Assembly (NCBI GenBank): GCA_002470515.1
Contig: DKML01000016.1
Span: 124,001-188,000, forward strand
Direction: 5' to 3'
Source of the DNA: Proteobacteria bacterium UBA7415
Lineage (GTDB): Bacteria; Pseudomonadota; Gammaproteobacteria; Arenicellales; Arenicellaceae
DNA: 64,000 nt
Made by a program: the position numbers and the translations under genes. Positions 45,217-54,182 of this stretch are shown here, piece by piece. The stretch's first letter is position 1, and the number at the start of each line of letters is the position of its first letter. The notes under the pieces are model-generated. The model was not told the origin of the DNA, searched no databases, and worked only from the letters and a program-made list of their open reading frames with translations.

Positions 45217-45252
45217 AAAAGCCCTAGCGCAATGCGCTAAGGCTTTTTTAGT
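45211..45252 (-). terminator. Rho-independent terminator of the tRNA transcript (repeat copy A)
   Basis: Arms AACTAAAAAAGCCCTAGCGC and GCGCTAAGGCTTTTTTAGTT pair nearly perfectly around a short loop. On the minus strand it comes directly after the tRNA-Glu CCA end and has a T6 run in the descending arm. It is copy A of the repeated hairpin (core 45218-45246). Confidence 0.9.
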
Positions 45253-45328
45253 TGGCGTCCCCAAGGGGATTCGAACCCCTGTTACCGCCGTGAAAGGGCG
45301 GTGTCCTAGGCCTCTAGACGATGGGGAC
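45253..45328 (-). tRNA. tRNA-Glu (UUC)
   Basis: A 76-base cloverleaf with encoded CCA. The acceptor stem is GTCCCCA/TGGGGAC, the anticodon stem CCGCC/GGCGG encloses a loop with TTC, and the T-arm has GGTTCGAATCC. The sequence is nearly that of E. coli tRNA-Glu. It lies 140 bases downstream of tRNA-Ala in the same transcript and directly before a terminator. Confidence 0.97.
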
Positions 45329-45468
45329 GTCTAGTTCCTTTGAAGCGATGCACACCATTGGCCAATGGTATTCCAGTACTTTTAACCTCATCCAAAAAGA
45401 CTTAGTCATTACTAAAGTACTGCTGCTTGACAGTTTTCCGTCAATTTCGGAGCAATATCAACAAAACT

Positions 45469-45544
45469 TGGTGGAGCTAGGCGGGATCGAACCGCCGACC
45501 TCTACACTGCCAGTGTAGCGCTCTCCCAGCTGAGCTATAGCCCC
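45469..45544 (-). tRNA. tRNA-Ala (GGC)
   Basis: A 76-base cloverleaf with encoded CCA. It starts GGGGCTATAGCTCAGCTGGG and has the anticodon loop TGGCAGT (anticodon GGC) between TACAC and GTGTA. The T-arm reads GGTTCGATCC and the G3:U70 identity pair of tRNA-Ala is kept. It is the first gene of the tRNA-Ala/tRNA-Glu unit, with a promoter at 45565-45593. Confidence 0.97.
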
Positions 45545-45564
45545 GTGCCTCGAAAGGAGCGCGT

Positions 45565-45593
45565 AATGTACTCGGAGTGTCAAATGAGGTCAA
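45565..45593 (-). promoter_or_regulatory. Sigma-70-type promoter of the tRNA-Ala/tRNA-Glu unit
   Basis: On the minus strand a -35 box TTGACC and a -10 box TACATT are 17 bases apart. A GC-rich discriminator (ACGCGC) follows, as in stringently controlled stable-RNA promoters. The start of transcription would be about 14 bases before the tRNA-Ala 5' end. Confidence 0.75.
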
Positions 45594-45767
45594 GCCCTAA
45601 TTCGGGGTTTTTTTAGGCTCACACTCAATCCTATATTGATTCCTCAATTTTGGCATTGTTCCGGCTTATGATTACTCTATATATTACGTATTTAGCCGTG
45701 TTTATCTGAGGGTTCTCCTATGGGCTTAGCAATATTGGAGCGTGTTTCGAAGGCATCTTAAAATAAT

Positions 45768-45796
45768 TTGTTAGCTTTTCTCTGCATTGCTATAAT
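45768..45796 (+). promoter_or_regulatory. Sigma-70-type promoter of nhaB
   Basis: A -35-like TTGTTA and a consensus TATAAT -10 box are 17 bases apart. The predicted start is about 55 bases before the nhaB ATG. A tiny open frame of 13 codons at 45720-45761 lies upstream of this promoter and so would not be on the nhaB mRNA made from it. Confidence 0.65.
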
Positions 45797-45857
45797 GATT
45801 GGTCAAAGTCGTAGCGGACTCAACATGCGCATTACAACAATCTAGGAGCGGTATAAA

Positions 45858-47351
45858 ATGGTCTTCAGTTCATTTAGAGACAATTTTTTAGGTTCAACAG
45901 CGAGCTGGTACAAGACAACGATAATCGCTTTCTTGATCATCAACCCCATTGTTTGGTTCGCCGGATTGCACTTTTTGGCCGGCTGGTTACTCATTGGTGA
46001 GTTTATTTTCACTCTTGCTATGGCTCTTAAGTGTTATCCGTTGCAACCTGGGGGTCTTCTAGCCCTACAAGCCGTCATACTTGGGATGGCGACACCTGAG
46101 ACGGTGTATCACGAAGTTGAAGCTAATCTGCAAGTCATTCTATTGCTTGTATTTATGGTCGCGGGGATCCACTTTATGCGCGACTTGCTTCTCTACACGT
46201 TTACAAAAATATTAATCAGAGTTACGAATAAGCAATTACTCAGCTTATTGTTTTGTTTTTCTGCGGCGTTCCTATCTGCGTTTCTTGATGCTTTAACGGT
46301 GACTGCAGTGCTTATCAGCGTTGGTGTGGGCTTCTACGGCGTTTATCATCGAGTCGCATCCGGTAAAAAGTTTGATGACGATCATGATCATTCTGGTGAC
46401 GATGGCGTTCATGAATATTCTCGAGCAGACTTAGACCAGTTCCGAAGCTTTCTACGTAGCCTAATTATGCATGGCGCCGTTGGTACAGCGCTGGGCGGTG
46501 TATGTACGTTAGTTGGGGAGCCTCAAAACCTACTGATCGCCGAAAAAGCGGGTTGGGACTTCATGGAGTTCTTCTGGCGAATGGCGCCTGTCACTATGCC
46601 CGTGCTCGCGGCAGGTTTAGTGACGTGTGTGCTACTTGAGCTAACCGGTTGGTTTGGTTATGGAGCGAAGCTACCCCCAGAAGTGCGTTCTGTGCTTAGC
46701 GAGTTTGATGCTGAACAAGAGCAAAAACGTACGGGGCGCAGCAATGCTGCTCTTGTAGTCCAAGCCTTGATCGGAATAGTCTTGATTCTATCACTTGCCC
46801 TGCATGTCGCTGAGGTGGGTTTAATCGGATTGATGGTAATTGTTTTGCTCACCGCATTTAACGGAGTCATAGAAGAACATCAAATCGGTCATGCTTTTGA
46901 GGAAGCACTGCCCTTTACGGCGTTATTGGTCGTGTTTTTTGCGGTAGTTGCGGTCATTCATGAACAACACCTATTTCAACCCGTCACAGACTTCGTGCTT
47001 GGTATTCCACTAGATTCTCAGCCAATCATGATGTTTGTCGCAAACGGTGTTTTGTCTATGATTAGTGACAACGTGTTTGTTGCCACTGTGTACATCAACG
47101 AGATGGTAACGGCGCTCAATACTGGCGCGATTACGCGTGAACACTTTGACGTGATGGCCATTGCCATTAACACAGGCACCAACCTTCCGAGTGTGGCAAC
47201 ACCGAATGGCCAAGCAGCCTTTCTATTCTTGCTAACCTCGGCACTCGCGCCAATCATCAGGTTGTCGTATATGAAGATGGTTGCGATGGCATTGCCTTAT
47301 ACAATTGTGCTGAGCTTGGTTGGCGGTGCCGCCATTCTGTATCACTTTTAG
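45858..47351 (+). CDS. nhaB: Na+/H+ antiporter NhaB
   Basis: NhaB exports Na+ in exchange for protons at the inner membrane, an expected function for a marine bacterium. The 497 residues align along their length with the gammaproteobacterial NhaB pattern: [20 protein letters not shown] at the start, [13 protein letters not shown] [20 protein letters not shown], then [20 protein letters not shown] and [16 protein letters not shown]. The [20 protein letters not shown] motif (here [20 protein letters not shown]) is well kept. A good promoter lies upstream and a strong bidirectional terminator downstream. A GGAGC binding site is 10 bases before the ATG. Confidence 0.97.
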   Translation: MVFSSFRDNFLGSTASWYKTTIIAFLIINPIVWFAGLHFLAGWLLIGEFIFTLAMALKCYPLQPGGLLALQAVILGMATPETVYHEVEANLQVILLLVFMVAGIHFMRDLLLYTFTKILIRVTNKQLLSLLFCFSAAFLSAFLDALTVTAVLISVGVGFYGVYHRVASGKKFDDDHDHSGDDGVHEYSRADLDQFRSFLRSLIMHGAVGTALGGVCTLVGEPQNLLIAEKAGWDFMEFFWRMAPVTMPVLAAGLVTCVLLELTGWFGYGAKLPPEVRSVLSEFDAEQEQKRTGRSNAALVVQALIGIVLILSLALHVAEVGLIGLMVIVLLTAFNGVIEEHQIGHAFEEALPFTALLVVFFAVVAVIHEQHLFQPVTDFVLGIPLDSQPIMMFVANGVLSMISDNVFVATVYINEMVTALNTGAITREHFDVMAIAINTGTNLPSVATPNGQAAFLFLLTSALAPIIRLSYMKMVAMALPYTIVLSLVGGAAILYHF

Positions 47352-47404
47352 ATCTCCTTATTGCTCGCCTAAATTTCAGGCGCATCAGGAAGGTATCAAT
47401 AAAT

Positions 47405-47435
47405 AAAAACGCCCGAACATTGTTCGGGCGTTTTT
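47405..47435. terminator. Bidirectional terminator between nhaB and the pentapeptide-repeat gene
   Basis: A 15-base perfect stem AAAAACGCCCGAACA / TGTTCGGGCGTTTTT around a single-base turn. T-runs occur on both strands, so it serves nhaB (plus) and the convergent pentapeptide gene (minus). Confidence 0.93.
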
Positions 47436-47465
47436 GTTTATCTATCGAGTGCTCAGCGGAGATAG

Positions 47466-48476
47466 TTATTTTGAGAATTTGAAAAGACGCGAGAAAAAAC
47501 TGTGACGCATTACCTGTTCTTCAATACTCTTGTTCTGTGCTGCCGATATTGTGTTACGCCTTACTTCCTGGTTGTCCCATTTTGTAGAACGAGAAAAAGT
47601 CACTGATGGGAATTCGCTTAAGGTATATTTTTTATTCAGCCCTGTAGCTAACAAATTGGTGGCTTTTAGATTGGTCTCTTCAAAATTAGATGCTGATACT
47701 TTTGCAAACCACAGATCACTTGCTTCTAATGAAGACCCTGAGAAGTCACTGCGGCTCAATCGTCCACTCGCCAAATTAGCGCCATCGAAATTGCTCGACC
47801 TGACTTGCGTGCCTGAAAAAACAGCGGATCGTAAATTAGCTTCTTCAAAGTTAGTGTTATTCGCGATGGCGTTAGTGAAGTCTGCGCTGCTTAAGCGGGC
47901 CTTAACTAAGTCTGAGTCCGTTAGGTCGCTGTCGCGAAAATGTGCGGCGCTGAGATCCGCGCCACGCAAAATAGCATTGCGTAAGTTTGAACTTTGCAAC
48001 CTCGCCCCAAACAGCTTGGCACCTTCAAAAATAGCGCGATGTAAAACGGCCTTATAGAAGGTTGCGCCGGATAGCTTGGCATTTTTTAAATCAGCTTCGG
48101 ACAGATCTGCGAATGAAAAGTCTGCGCTATTGAGAACAGCATTTCTGAAAATAGCTTGAGGTAGCTTCGCGCCATTGAAATTTGCTGCGACTAAACTAGC
48201 ATCCAAAAAACTGGCAGACGTGCAATCGGTGTTGCTTAGGTCAGCCCCGTTCATTTTAGCTCCGCAAAACTTGGCTTGGTACAGATCGGCACCGGAGAGA
48301 TTTGTGCCCGTTAAATCAGCTTGAGAAAGATCGGCAGCTGAAAGGTCGGCGCCGGATAAATTAGCCCCACTTAGCTTAGCCTCCTTTAGATTAGCCTTGG
48401 AAAGGTCGCTTCCCACTAAGCTAAAACCCGACAAGTCATAGCCGGACAGCTTTTTCAATTTGGCTAAATCGTTCAT
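47466..48476 (-). CDS. Pentapeptide-repeat protein
   Basis: Nearly all of the 336 residues are A(D/N)LSx pentapeptide repeats, for example LSGANLSGADLSAADLSQAD. About 50 repeats between residues 15 and 270 predict a right-handed quadrilateral beta-helix. A short charged tail ends HSFFSRLFKFSK. Members such as Qnr and MfpA mimic DNA and protect gyrase or topoisomerase IV, but most have no known role, and no Qnr-specific loops are evident. Its distance of about 14 kb from parC is not meaningful. It is a single gene between nhaB and dnaQ. Confidence 0.93.
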   Translation of the reverse strand: MNDLAKLKKLSGYDLSGFSLVGSDLSKANLKEAKLSGANLSGADLSAADLSQADLTGTNLSGADLYQAKFCGAKMNGADLSNTDCTSASFLDASLVAANFNGAKLPQAIFRNAVLNSADFSFADLSEADLKNAKLSGATFYKAVLHRAIFEGAKLFGARLQSSNLRNAILRGADLSAAHFRDSDLTDSDLVKARLSSADFTNAIANNTNFEEANLRSAVFSGTQVRSSNFDGANLASGRLSRSDFSGSSLEASDLWFAKVSASNFEETNLKATNLLATGLNKKYTLSEFPSVTFSRSTKWDNQEVRRNTISAAQNKSIEEQVMRHSFFSRLFKFSK

Positions 48477-48588
48477 CTTAGGGACTAGTTAATAACTACC
48501 TTTGAAGTGCTTTATCCAAAACCGCTTCTTCGCAAACAAGCAGACTTCGAACTTTGTTGGAGAAATATCTTATCAGACAAACAAGATA

Positions 48589-49341
48589 TTAATGCAGTTT
48601 CTCACCAATGTCTAACTTAGCAAAAATCGATTCGCCCTCTACCTGCTCATTAAGCTTTTCGACCCACGCGGCATGTAACTCCAGCTCATCTTGGTCGGCA
48701 CTTTGTACAAGCAAATCCAGTTTTGCAAAGTCAACTTCTGCATTACCTAATTCATCTAGGCCCTGTTTTTGTGCAGCATCCAAAGTCAGCATGGTCTGCC
48801 CACCCGTCATGAATAAAAACACATCAGCTAGAATTTCAGCATCGAGCAGCGCTCCATGCAACTCACGCTGATCATTGTTGACTTCGTAACGTTTGCACAA
48901 ACTATCTAGGTCATTACGCTGGCCGGGAAACATCTTGCGTGCTCGAACTAAGGTGTCATGTACTGAGCAAATTTCATCAATTTTAGGCGTCGCATAGTCT
49001 AGCTTCTCTAACTCTGCGTTCAGAAAGCCTACATCAAATGGAGCGTTATGTATGACGAGTTCGGCCCCGCTTACATACGACAAAAACTTTTCGGCTATGT
49101 CTGAGAAATCGGGTTTATCTATCAAAAATTCGTTAGTGATCCCGTGCACAGCTATCGCACCATCATCGATCTTTCGGTGAGGGTTGAGGTAAATATGAAA
49201 GTTATTACCCGTCAGCCGACGATTGACTAACTCAACACAACCGATCTCAATTATTCGATGACCTTGGCGTGCCTCTAGCCCAGTGGTTTCGGTATCTAGA
49301 ACAATTTGTCGGCTTGGTGCTTCGGGTGCGGTGCTTTGCAT
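48589..49341 (-). CDS. dnaQ: DNA polymerase III epsilon subunit (3'-5' proofreading exonuclease)
   Basis: Epsilon proofreads the replicative polymerase. The DEDDh motifs are present: Exo I IVLDTETTGLEARQGHRIIE near residues 13-32, Exo II HNAPFDVGFLNAELEK near 96-111, and Exo III HGALLDAEILADVFLFM near 161-177. A C-terminal tail of about 60 residues should bind the alpha subunit. 250 residues is the usual size. The dnaQ-rnhA-methyltransferase order on one strand, opposite mltD, is a conserved gammaproteobacterial arrangement. Confidence 0.96.
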   Translation of the reverse strand: MQSTAPEAPSRQIVLDTETTGLEARQGHRIIEIGCVELVNRRLTGNNFHIYLNPHRKIDDGAIAVHGITNEFLIDKPDFSDIAEKFLSYVSGAELVIHNAPFDVGFLNAELEKLDYATPKIDEICSVHDTLVRARKMFPGQRNDLDSLCKRYEVNNDQRELHGALLDAEILADVFLFMTGGQTMLTLDAAQKQGLDELGNAEVDFAKLDLLVQSADQDELELHAAWVEKLNEQVEGESIFAKLDIGEKLH

Positions 49342-49492
49342 TTTAGATGTGTGCCTCTTGTTCGGGTCTTAGGTTATTTACGAATAAAGCAGATCGAAGT
49401 AGAAGGTCTAGTGATCTGGTCTGCGTCAAAGCAGTAGACTTTGCGTGTAGACGAGTTTATCCCTTCGCCCACAGCATGTCAGCCTCCTTAGC

Positions 49493-49945
49493 TTAAACTA
49501 ACTCATCAACGCCTCGATTCGCGAGTTGGTCCGCCATCTCATTACCTTCGTTACCACTATGGCCTTTAACCCACTTCCAAATAACTTTATGACGGTCAAC
49601 TTGCTCGTCAAGTGCTCGCCATAAATCGGCATTTTTTACAGGCTTTTTTGCTGCCGTCTTCCATCCACGTTTTTTCCAATTATCGATCCATTCGGTAATT
49701 CCCTTTCGCACGTATTGCGAGTCTGTATAAAGCGTTACTTGGCAATCACGCTTGAGCGCCTCCAGAGCTTTAATCGCCGCCATCAGTTCCATGCGGTTAT
49801 TAGTGGTATCGGCTTCACCACCCCATAACTCCTTACGTTGGAGTTCTTGCTCACTATTTGAATATAACAGTAGTGCTCCCCAACCACCCGCTCCAGGATT
49901 TCCACGGCATGCGCCGTCAGTATAGATTTCTAATTTGTTAATCAT
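49493..49945 (-). CDS. rnhA: Ribonuclease HI
   Basis: RNase HI cleaves RNA in RNA-DNA hybrids with two metal ions. All active-site residues are visible: Asp in [18 protein letters not shown], Glu in [14 protein letters not shown], Asp in [12 protein letters not shown], and the late His/Asp in [18 protein letters not shown]. At 150 residues it has normal length. Between dnaQ and the SAM-dependent methyltransferase gene. Confidence 0.97.
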   Translation of the reverse strand: MINKLEIYTDGACRGNPGAGGWGALLLYSNSEQELQRKELWGGEADTTNNRMELMAAIKALEALKRDCQVTLYTDSQYVRKGITEWIDNWKKRGWKTAAKKPVKNADLWRALDEQVDRHKVIWKWVKGHSGNEGNEMADQLANRGVDELV

Positions 49946-49965
49946 GGCTAAATCTAAGTAAATTT

Positions 49966-50688
49966 CTATTTTAAGGATGATTTAATGGGCAATGCTTGGC
50001 GTGCCTTTTGAGGCAGAGTGCGTCTTTTTAAGCCAATCAAGTTCGGGCGAATCTCTCGTTTTCTAGCCACCAGCATGTACGCGCCACCCAACAAAGGAAA
50101 CCAACGGTCGCCCACACTTTCTAAAAAAGCGAAATAACGTCGCAGGCGAGCATGGCGCGACAAAGGCCCGTATTGGAACATAGAACTCCCGACCACTTCA
50201 AAGTCCAGCAAGTTCAGCCAATCCAGCACTCTCCTTAGCCCGTATATCTGCCCTTTGGGCAAAGCCGGTGTTCTAACTAACCTCTGTAAGCCTAACAAAC
50301 TGAACGGGTTGAATCCCGCGAGCACTAGATGACCATCTGCCTGCAAAACACGGTGCGCCTCTCTTAAAGTTTGGTGTGGTAAGTCTGAGGTTTCTAACCC
50401 GTGTAATAAAACGACCGTGGCAAAACTCTTTTCCGGGAAAGGTAAAAACGCGTTGCTGGCGACCACATCGACTCTCCCTGCAGCCAATTGCTCAGAGTCT
50501 ATCGTTACCCGGCAAAGAAAGGGTAAATCAAGTTTGTCGATAATCGCATGATCACCAATTCGACCAATAACAAGCGTAGTAGGCGACGCAGCGGTGCGCA
50601 CAGCTCGGTTTAAATGCTCGCCTTGGGCGCGCAAATATTGATCCGCATAAGCAGAACTCAACCAAGTTTGAATGTCTTGTTGTGCCAC
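49966..50688 (-). CDS. SAM-dependent methyltransferase of the rnhA neighbourhood (YafS-like)
   Basis: A 240-residue class I methyltransferase with a modified SAM loop ([13 protein letters not shown]) and the post-motif segment [20 protein letters not shown] then [15 protein letters not shown]. It is the homologue of the methyltransferase seen next to rnhA in E. coli (yafS). The substrate is not known. It ends 21 bases before rnhA, so the two are likely co-transcribed. Divergent from mltD across 250 bases. The glyoxalase II gene (gloB) that often sits here is absent. Confidence 0.85.
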   Translation of the reverse strand: MAQQDIQTWLSSAYADQYLRAQGEHLNRAVRTAASPTTLVIGRIGDHAIIDKLDLPFLCRVTIDSEQLAAGRVDVVASNAFLPFPEKSFATVVLLHGLETSDLPHQTLREAHRVLQADGHLVLAGFNPFSLLGLQRLVRTPALPKGQIYGLRRVLDWLNLLDFEVVGSSMFQYGPLSRHARLRRYFAFLESVGDRWFPLLGGAYMLVARKREIRPNLIGLKRRTLPQKARQALPIKSSLK

Positions 50689-50938
50689 GTTTAGTATGAA
50701 ATATTAAGGCTAATCTAACGAAATAGAGAGAGACATAAAAAATAGCACAACCTTGAAAGATTAGCGCTGTGTCTGACCTTAATGATACCTTAAATTTTGG
50801 TCACAGCGTTGACGCTTGTCGACGGTGTGATTACTATGCGGCGCAAGGATATCAAGTCTCTAAAATGGTTATTGATGAAACGTCCATTCTAATTAATATT
50901 ACGTCTTAGAATTTTACTCAGTCAGACTAATCGAAATA

Positions 50939-52438
50939 ATGCGCACATTGTTAGGTTTACACTTTAGATCAACGCAGCCACCTGAATCAGTAAGTCTCCC
51001 GGGGTCGGCAACAAAATATCACTTAACATGCATCGTATGCTTATGCATCTTACTCAGCGCGTGCGGTTCACTTCCTCGCATTGGCAATTCTGAGCCACAG
51101 GTTGGCAGTGTACCTGCGAGTAAACCAGTGGCAGATCAGCCTAATCTGCCAGCAGTCCTTCCTAGAAATAATTTGCTGGCGCGCATTGCAGACGGTTTCT
51201 CGCTGCCCGAACTCAACTCAGTACACGTTGATGAATACGCGCAATGGAGCGCGAATCACCCGACCTATCTCAGCAACTTGTTCAAACGATCAGAGCCCTT
51301 TTTATTCCATTTCGTAGAGAGAATAGAAGAGCGCGGCCTTCCAATGGAGATCGCCCTACTGCCTGCAGTGGAAAGCGCTTACAGAGTCGACGCGGTCTCG
51401 CGCTCAAAAGCGGTTGGGCTATGGCAATTTCTAGCGTCCAGCGGTAAAGACTACGGCTTAGAGCAAGACTGGTGGTACGACGGAAGACGTGACGTGATCG
51501 CCTCTACTGAGGCGGCTTTAGACTACTTGACCGTATTGCACGCTCGATTCGACAACGATTGGTTCCTAGCACTTGCTGCCTATAACGGAGGCCAAGGCAA
51601 TCTAGCGCGCAGTATACGGTCGAATCAAAGCCGAGCCTTAAAAACCAACTATCTCGCACTCGATTTGCGTCTAGAGACGCGTCGCTACGTGCCAAAGCTA
51701 ATTGCACTGCGTAACATTCTGCGTGATCCAGCCAAATACGGCGTTACCTTACCCGAAATCGCAAATAAACCATCCTTTACTGCACTAAAACTGACTCAGC
51801 AGGTTGATATGAGTGCTTTTGCGGCACAGGCCAATTTAGATTCCGACGCATTAATGAAACTCAATAGTGGGTTTTTACGCTGGGCGACTCCGCCCCGTGA
51901 CTCGCGCGCCGCCAATATTCGCACTGCCCAAATCCTGATCCCGAGCACAGACCCTGTTGTAATTGCCACAACTAAGGCGGCACTCAGCAACAGCCCTAAC
52001 CTAAGCTATAAGTCACATCGCATTGTGAAAGGCGATACGCTGGGGCGAATCGCAGGCAAATATGGTGTTAGCATCTCCGCTTTAAAACAAGCTAACAATC
52101 TACGATCTAATAACATTCGGCTCGGCAAGAACTTGCTGGTGCCAATTAGAACGGCTGAATACGCCAGAGTGGCGTCGGTTGGTCAGAAAGCGGATGTTGA
52201 TGGTTCGACAACTCCTCGTTCGAGCCAATCAATTTTAGTTACGTCAGGTAAGCCAACCTCAAGCAATAATAGTCTTAGCCAAGCTGGTCAGTGGATTAAT
52301 CATCAAGTCCTAAGGGGAGAAACACTTTGGTCCATCTCGCGCCGCTATAGCGTTTCGGTGAACGATTTATTGTCTTGGAACCAGTTGAGTTTAGATCGGC
52401 CACTTCAACTTGACCAAGTCCTACGCTTGCTCCACTAA
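50939..52438 (+). CDS. mltD: Membrane-bound lytic murein transglycosylase D
   Basis: A periplasmic, lipid-anchored enzyme that cuts peptidoglycan glycan strands to 1,6-anhydro ends. Its signal has a lipobox-like LLSAC near residue 41. The SLT domain (about residues 110-260) holds the catalytic Glu in IALLPAVESAYRVDA, followed by AVGLWQFLASSG and AYNGGQGNLAR. Two LysM domains close the chain (about 350-398 and 450-497: HRIVKGDTLGRIAGKYGVSI and HQVLRGETLWSISRRYSVSV). 499 residues is close to E. coli MltD (452). The length of the N-terminal segment before the signal is uncertain. Confidence 0.94.
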   Translation: MRTLLGLHFRSTQPPESVSLPGSATKYHLTCIVCLCILLSACGSLPRIGNSEPQVGSVPASKPVADQPNLPAVLPRNNLLARIADGFSLPELNSVHVDEYAQWSANHPTYLSNLFKRSEPFLFHFVERIEERGLPMEIALLPAVESAYRVDAVSRSKAVGLWQFLASSGKDYGLEQDWWYDGRRDVIASTEAALDYLTVLHARFDNDWFLALAAYNGGQGNLARSIRSNQSRALKTNYLALDLRLETRRYVPKLIALRNILRDPAKYGVTLPEIANKPSFTALKLTQQVDMSAFAAQANLDSDALMKLNSGFLRWATPPRDSRAANIRTAQILIPSTDPVVIATTKAALSNSPNLSYKSHRIVKGDTLGRIAGKYGVSISALKQANNLRSNNIRLGKNLLVPIRTAEYARVASVGQKADVDGSTTPRSSQSILVTSGKPTSSNNSLSQAGQWINHQVLRGETLWSISRRYSVSVNDLLSWNQLSLDRPLQLDQVLRLLH

Positions 52439-52497
52439 ACAACGGCTGATCCATCAGTATGCGTTAAGTAAGTGAGCGGTAGACTTTTAGCGTTAGC

Positions 52498-52959
52498 TTA
52501 AAGAGTCCGCATAAACACTAGAGCATTTTCGCGCTCGTTGGCCACCGGCGCCCTGTAGTATTGCTTGCGTACAGCCAATAATCCGAATCCCCATTTTTTA
52601 TACAGAGACTGCGCTTTGGTGTTGCTTTCTCGCACATCTAAAAAAACGGTTTTCACTCGATCGTTCTGCGCGACAGTAAAAATGTCATTCATCAAAACGT
52701 GTGCCCAACCTTGACCCTGCTCTGATGGAGTGACCACTACGTTCAATATATGCAATTCATCTTCTATGCGTTGCACAACGCTATAGGCGAGCAAGGCCTG
52801 ATGTTGCCAAATACATCGACAAATATGGCCTTGATTAAGTGACTCCTCAAACGATATTCGCCCCCAAGGGCTAATATGCGCATTACGTTCAATGGCGACG
52901 ACCGTTGCTAGATCACCGGACCGCATATCTCTAATTAGGTGTTGAGGAGCGGGTTGCAT
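52498..52959 (-). CDS. rimI: Ribosomal protein S18-alanine N-acetyltransferase
   Basis: RimI is a GNAT enzyme that acetylates the N-terminus of S18. The acetyl-CoA motif is VVVTPSEQGQGWAHVLMNDI near residues 80-100; later come FLDVRESNTKAQSLYKKWGF and RKQYYRAP, typical of RimI. 153 residues is normal. It lies 127 bases downstream of the holD-like gene, as holD-rimI in E. coli. Confidence 0.93.
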   Translation of the reverse strand: MQPAPQHLIRDMRSGDLATVVAIERNAHISPWGRISFEESLNQGHICRCIWQHQALLAYSVVQRIEDELHILNVVVTPSEQGQGWAHVLMNDIFTVAQNDRVKTVFLDVRESNTKAQSLYKKWGFGLLAVRKQYYRAPVANERENALVFMRTL

Positions 52960-53085
52960 TTAGTGTTTGTCCAAAATCTCTATTCGTTTTAAGCGCATGC
53001 AAAAACCCCAAAAGAACATTACCAACTCAGTTCCTTGAATGCGGGCAACTTAGCACACAAAGCTCAAAGCGTTATCACAAGAAGT

Positions 53086-54144
53086 TTATCGAGTTAATAA
53101 GAGACCCGCGGCGGCCTTAAGGTCTTGCCAACTGTCATGCTTTAACTCCGGTTTGGCTAATAACTCTTCCAATGAATGAGTCACGACACACTGAACGGGC
53201 AGGAAAGGATGAGGCCGTGGGGCTTGACGTAAAACGTCCATGCGTGAGTTAGTTTTTAGCACTGCTCGTGCTGCAGATTCGCCGAACACTATACATACCC
53301 TTGCTGGCAACAACGCAAGCTCAGAGTGAACCCATTCAGCGCAAGGTTCTTCGTTTAACGCGCTGCCCACACACTTAATAGCATTAGTTTGATAGGTGTC
53401 CGCTTGATCGATACCTACCGCTCTTAAAATCTCGCCAAGCAATCGCTGTGACGACTCACTATGCGCTTTTTGATGTTCAACGTCATGCACAGAGGGTGCC
53501 GAAAAAATGATCGCACAGATCGCATCTCTTTGGGTTGCTGACGGCAATGAACGTAAACCTCCACTTTCCCCACAATGAGTTCGCTGCTCGTAATCTAACT
53601 CTAGTCTGCTCCACGTCGGAACATCGTGTGTATCCACCTTGCGCTGAGAATCTAGTTGTAAATTTCTTGACGACGAACTGGCTGGCCCTCCAGCCTGCTT
53701 GGGAGCATCATTTAGCTGAGCTGTCTCGACAGCTTCGTGTGACGCCGGCTCACTTGATTTCGGCCCCTTTGTCATCGGCTGTTGGCTAACTAGGTCAGCG
53801 TTGGTAGTGTTTACGCTCTTTGATTCCGACGGCTCTCGCGAATTATACTCTATAGGACCATCTACCTGACTCGTCACTTGTTCTTGATGAACGCCTAACT
53901 CTTCCCCGAAAGGTTCAGCACTCGGTTCGATAGCGGACTGAAAGCTAGGTGTTTTGAGTACCTGTTGATCAAAAGCTGATTCGTCTGCAATTGTTGGAGC
54001 TTTTTCGACTGCAATGCTTACTGGCGCGTGAGCCAATGGCCTGCGCAACCGCCACTGAGTAATCCCTAGGCTTTGCAATACGTTGATGGGCTGTTTAATT
54101 TGGCTCATATCAATAAGTAAACGGGGTAGCTGATTCATCGCCAT
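53086..54144 (-). CDS. holD: Long DNA polymerase III psi subunit-like protein with uracil-glycosylase-like tail
   Basis: The N-terminus contains LQSLGITQWRLRRP, nearly the LQQLGITQWSLRRP stretch of E. coli HolD (psi), which contacts the clamp loader. After it lie about 165 residues rich in Ser, Glu, Gln and Ala with low complexity, probably a disordered linker. The C-terminal 150 residues (from ICAIIFSAPSVHDVE) include TYQTNAIKCV and ARVCIVFGESAARAVL, which resemble uracil-DNA glycosylase family 4/5, but the catalytic motif is changed. The total of 352 residues is far over the E. coli 137. A longer, cryptic psi is known in pseudomonads. The location before rimI supports the call. Confidence 0.72.
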   Translation of the reverse strand: MAMNQLPRLLIDMSQIKQPINVLQSLGITQWRLRRPLAHAPVSIAVEKAPTIADESAFDQQVLKTPSFQSAIEPSAEPFGEELGVHQEQVTSQVDGPIEYNSREPSESKSVNTTNADLVSQQPMTKGPKSSEPASHEAVETAQLNDAPKQAGGPASSSSRNLQLDSQRKVDTHDVPTWSRLELDYEQRTHCGESGGLRSLPSATQRDAICAIIFSAPSVHDVEHQKAHSESSQRLLGEILRAVGIDQADTYQTNAIKCVGSALNEEPCAEWVHSELALLPARVCIVFGESAARAVLKTNSRMDVLRQAPRPHPFLPVQCVVTHSLEELLAKPELKHDSWQDLKAAAGLLLTR

Positions 54145-54182
54145 AACTAACTAGTTCGGCGCATAACGAGGTTTTTAACAAT

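Noticed and set aside
42859..45252. Integrated genomic island at the tRNA genes
   Set aside because: No integrase and no direct repeat of a tRNA 3' end was found; only the terminator-like repeats hint at insertion, which is reported as a finding instead.
45321..45518. Plus-strand open frame ending in a GGIEPPTSTLPV sequence
   Set aside because: The end is the antisense translation of tRNA-Ala, a common false gene. No protein features in the rest.
45594..45617. Plus-strand terminator CCC-TAATTC-GGGG followed by eight T
   Set aside because: There is no plus-strand gene before it, the stem is only three or four pairs, and the region is the upstream side of the tRNA promoter. It could be chance.
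47466..48476. Quinolone-resistance Qnr protein
   Set aside because: Pentapeptide repeats alone do not show this, and the loops typical of Qnr were not found.
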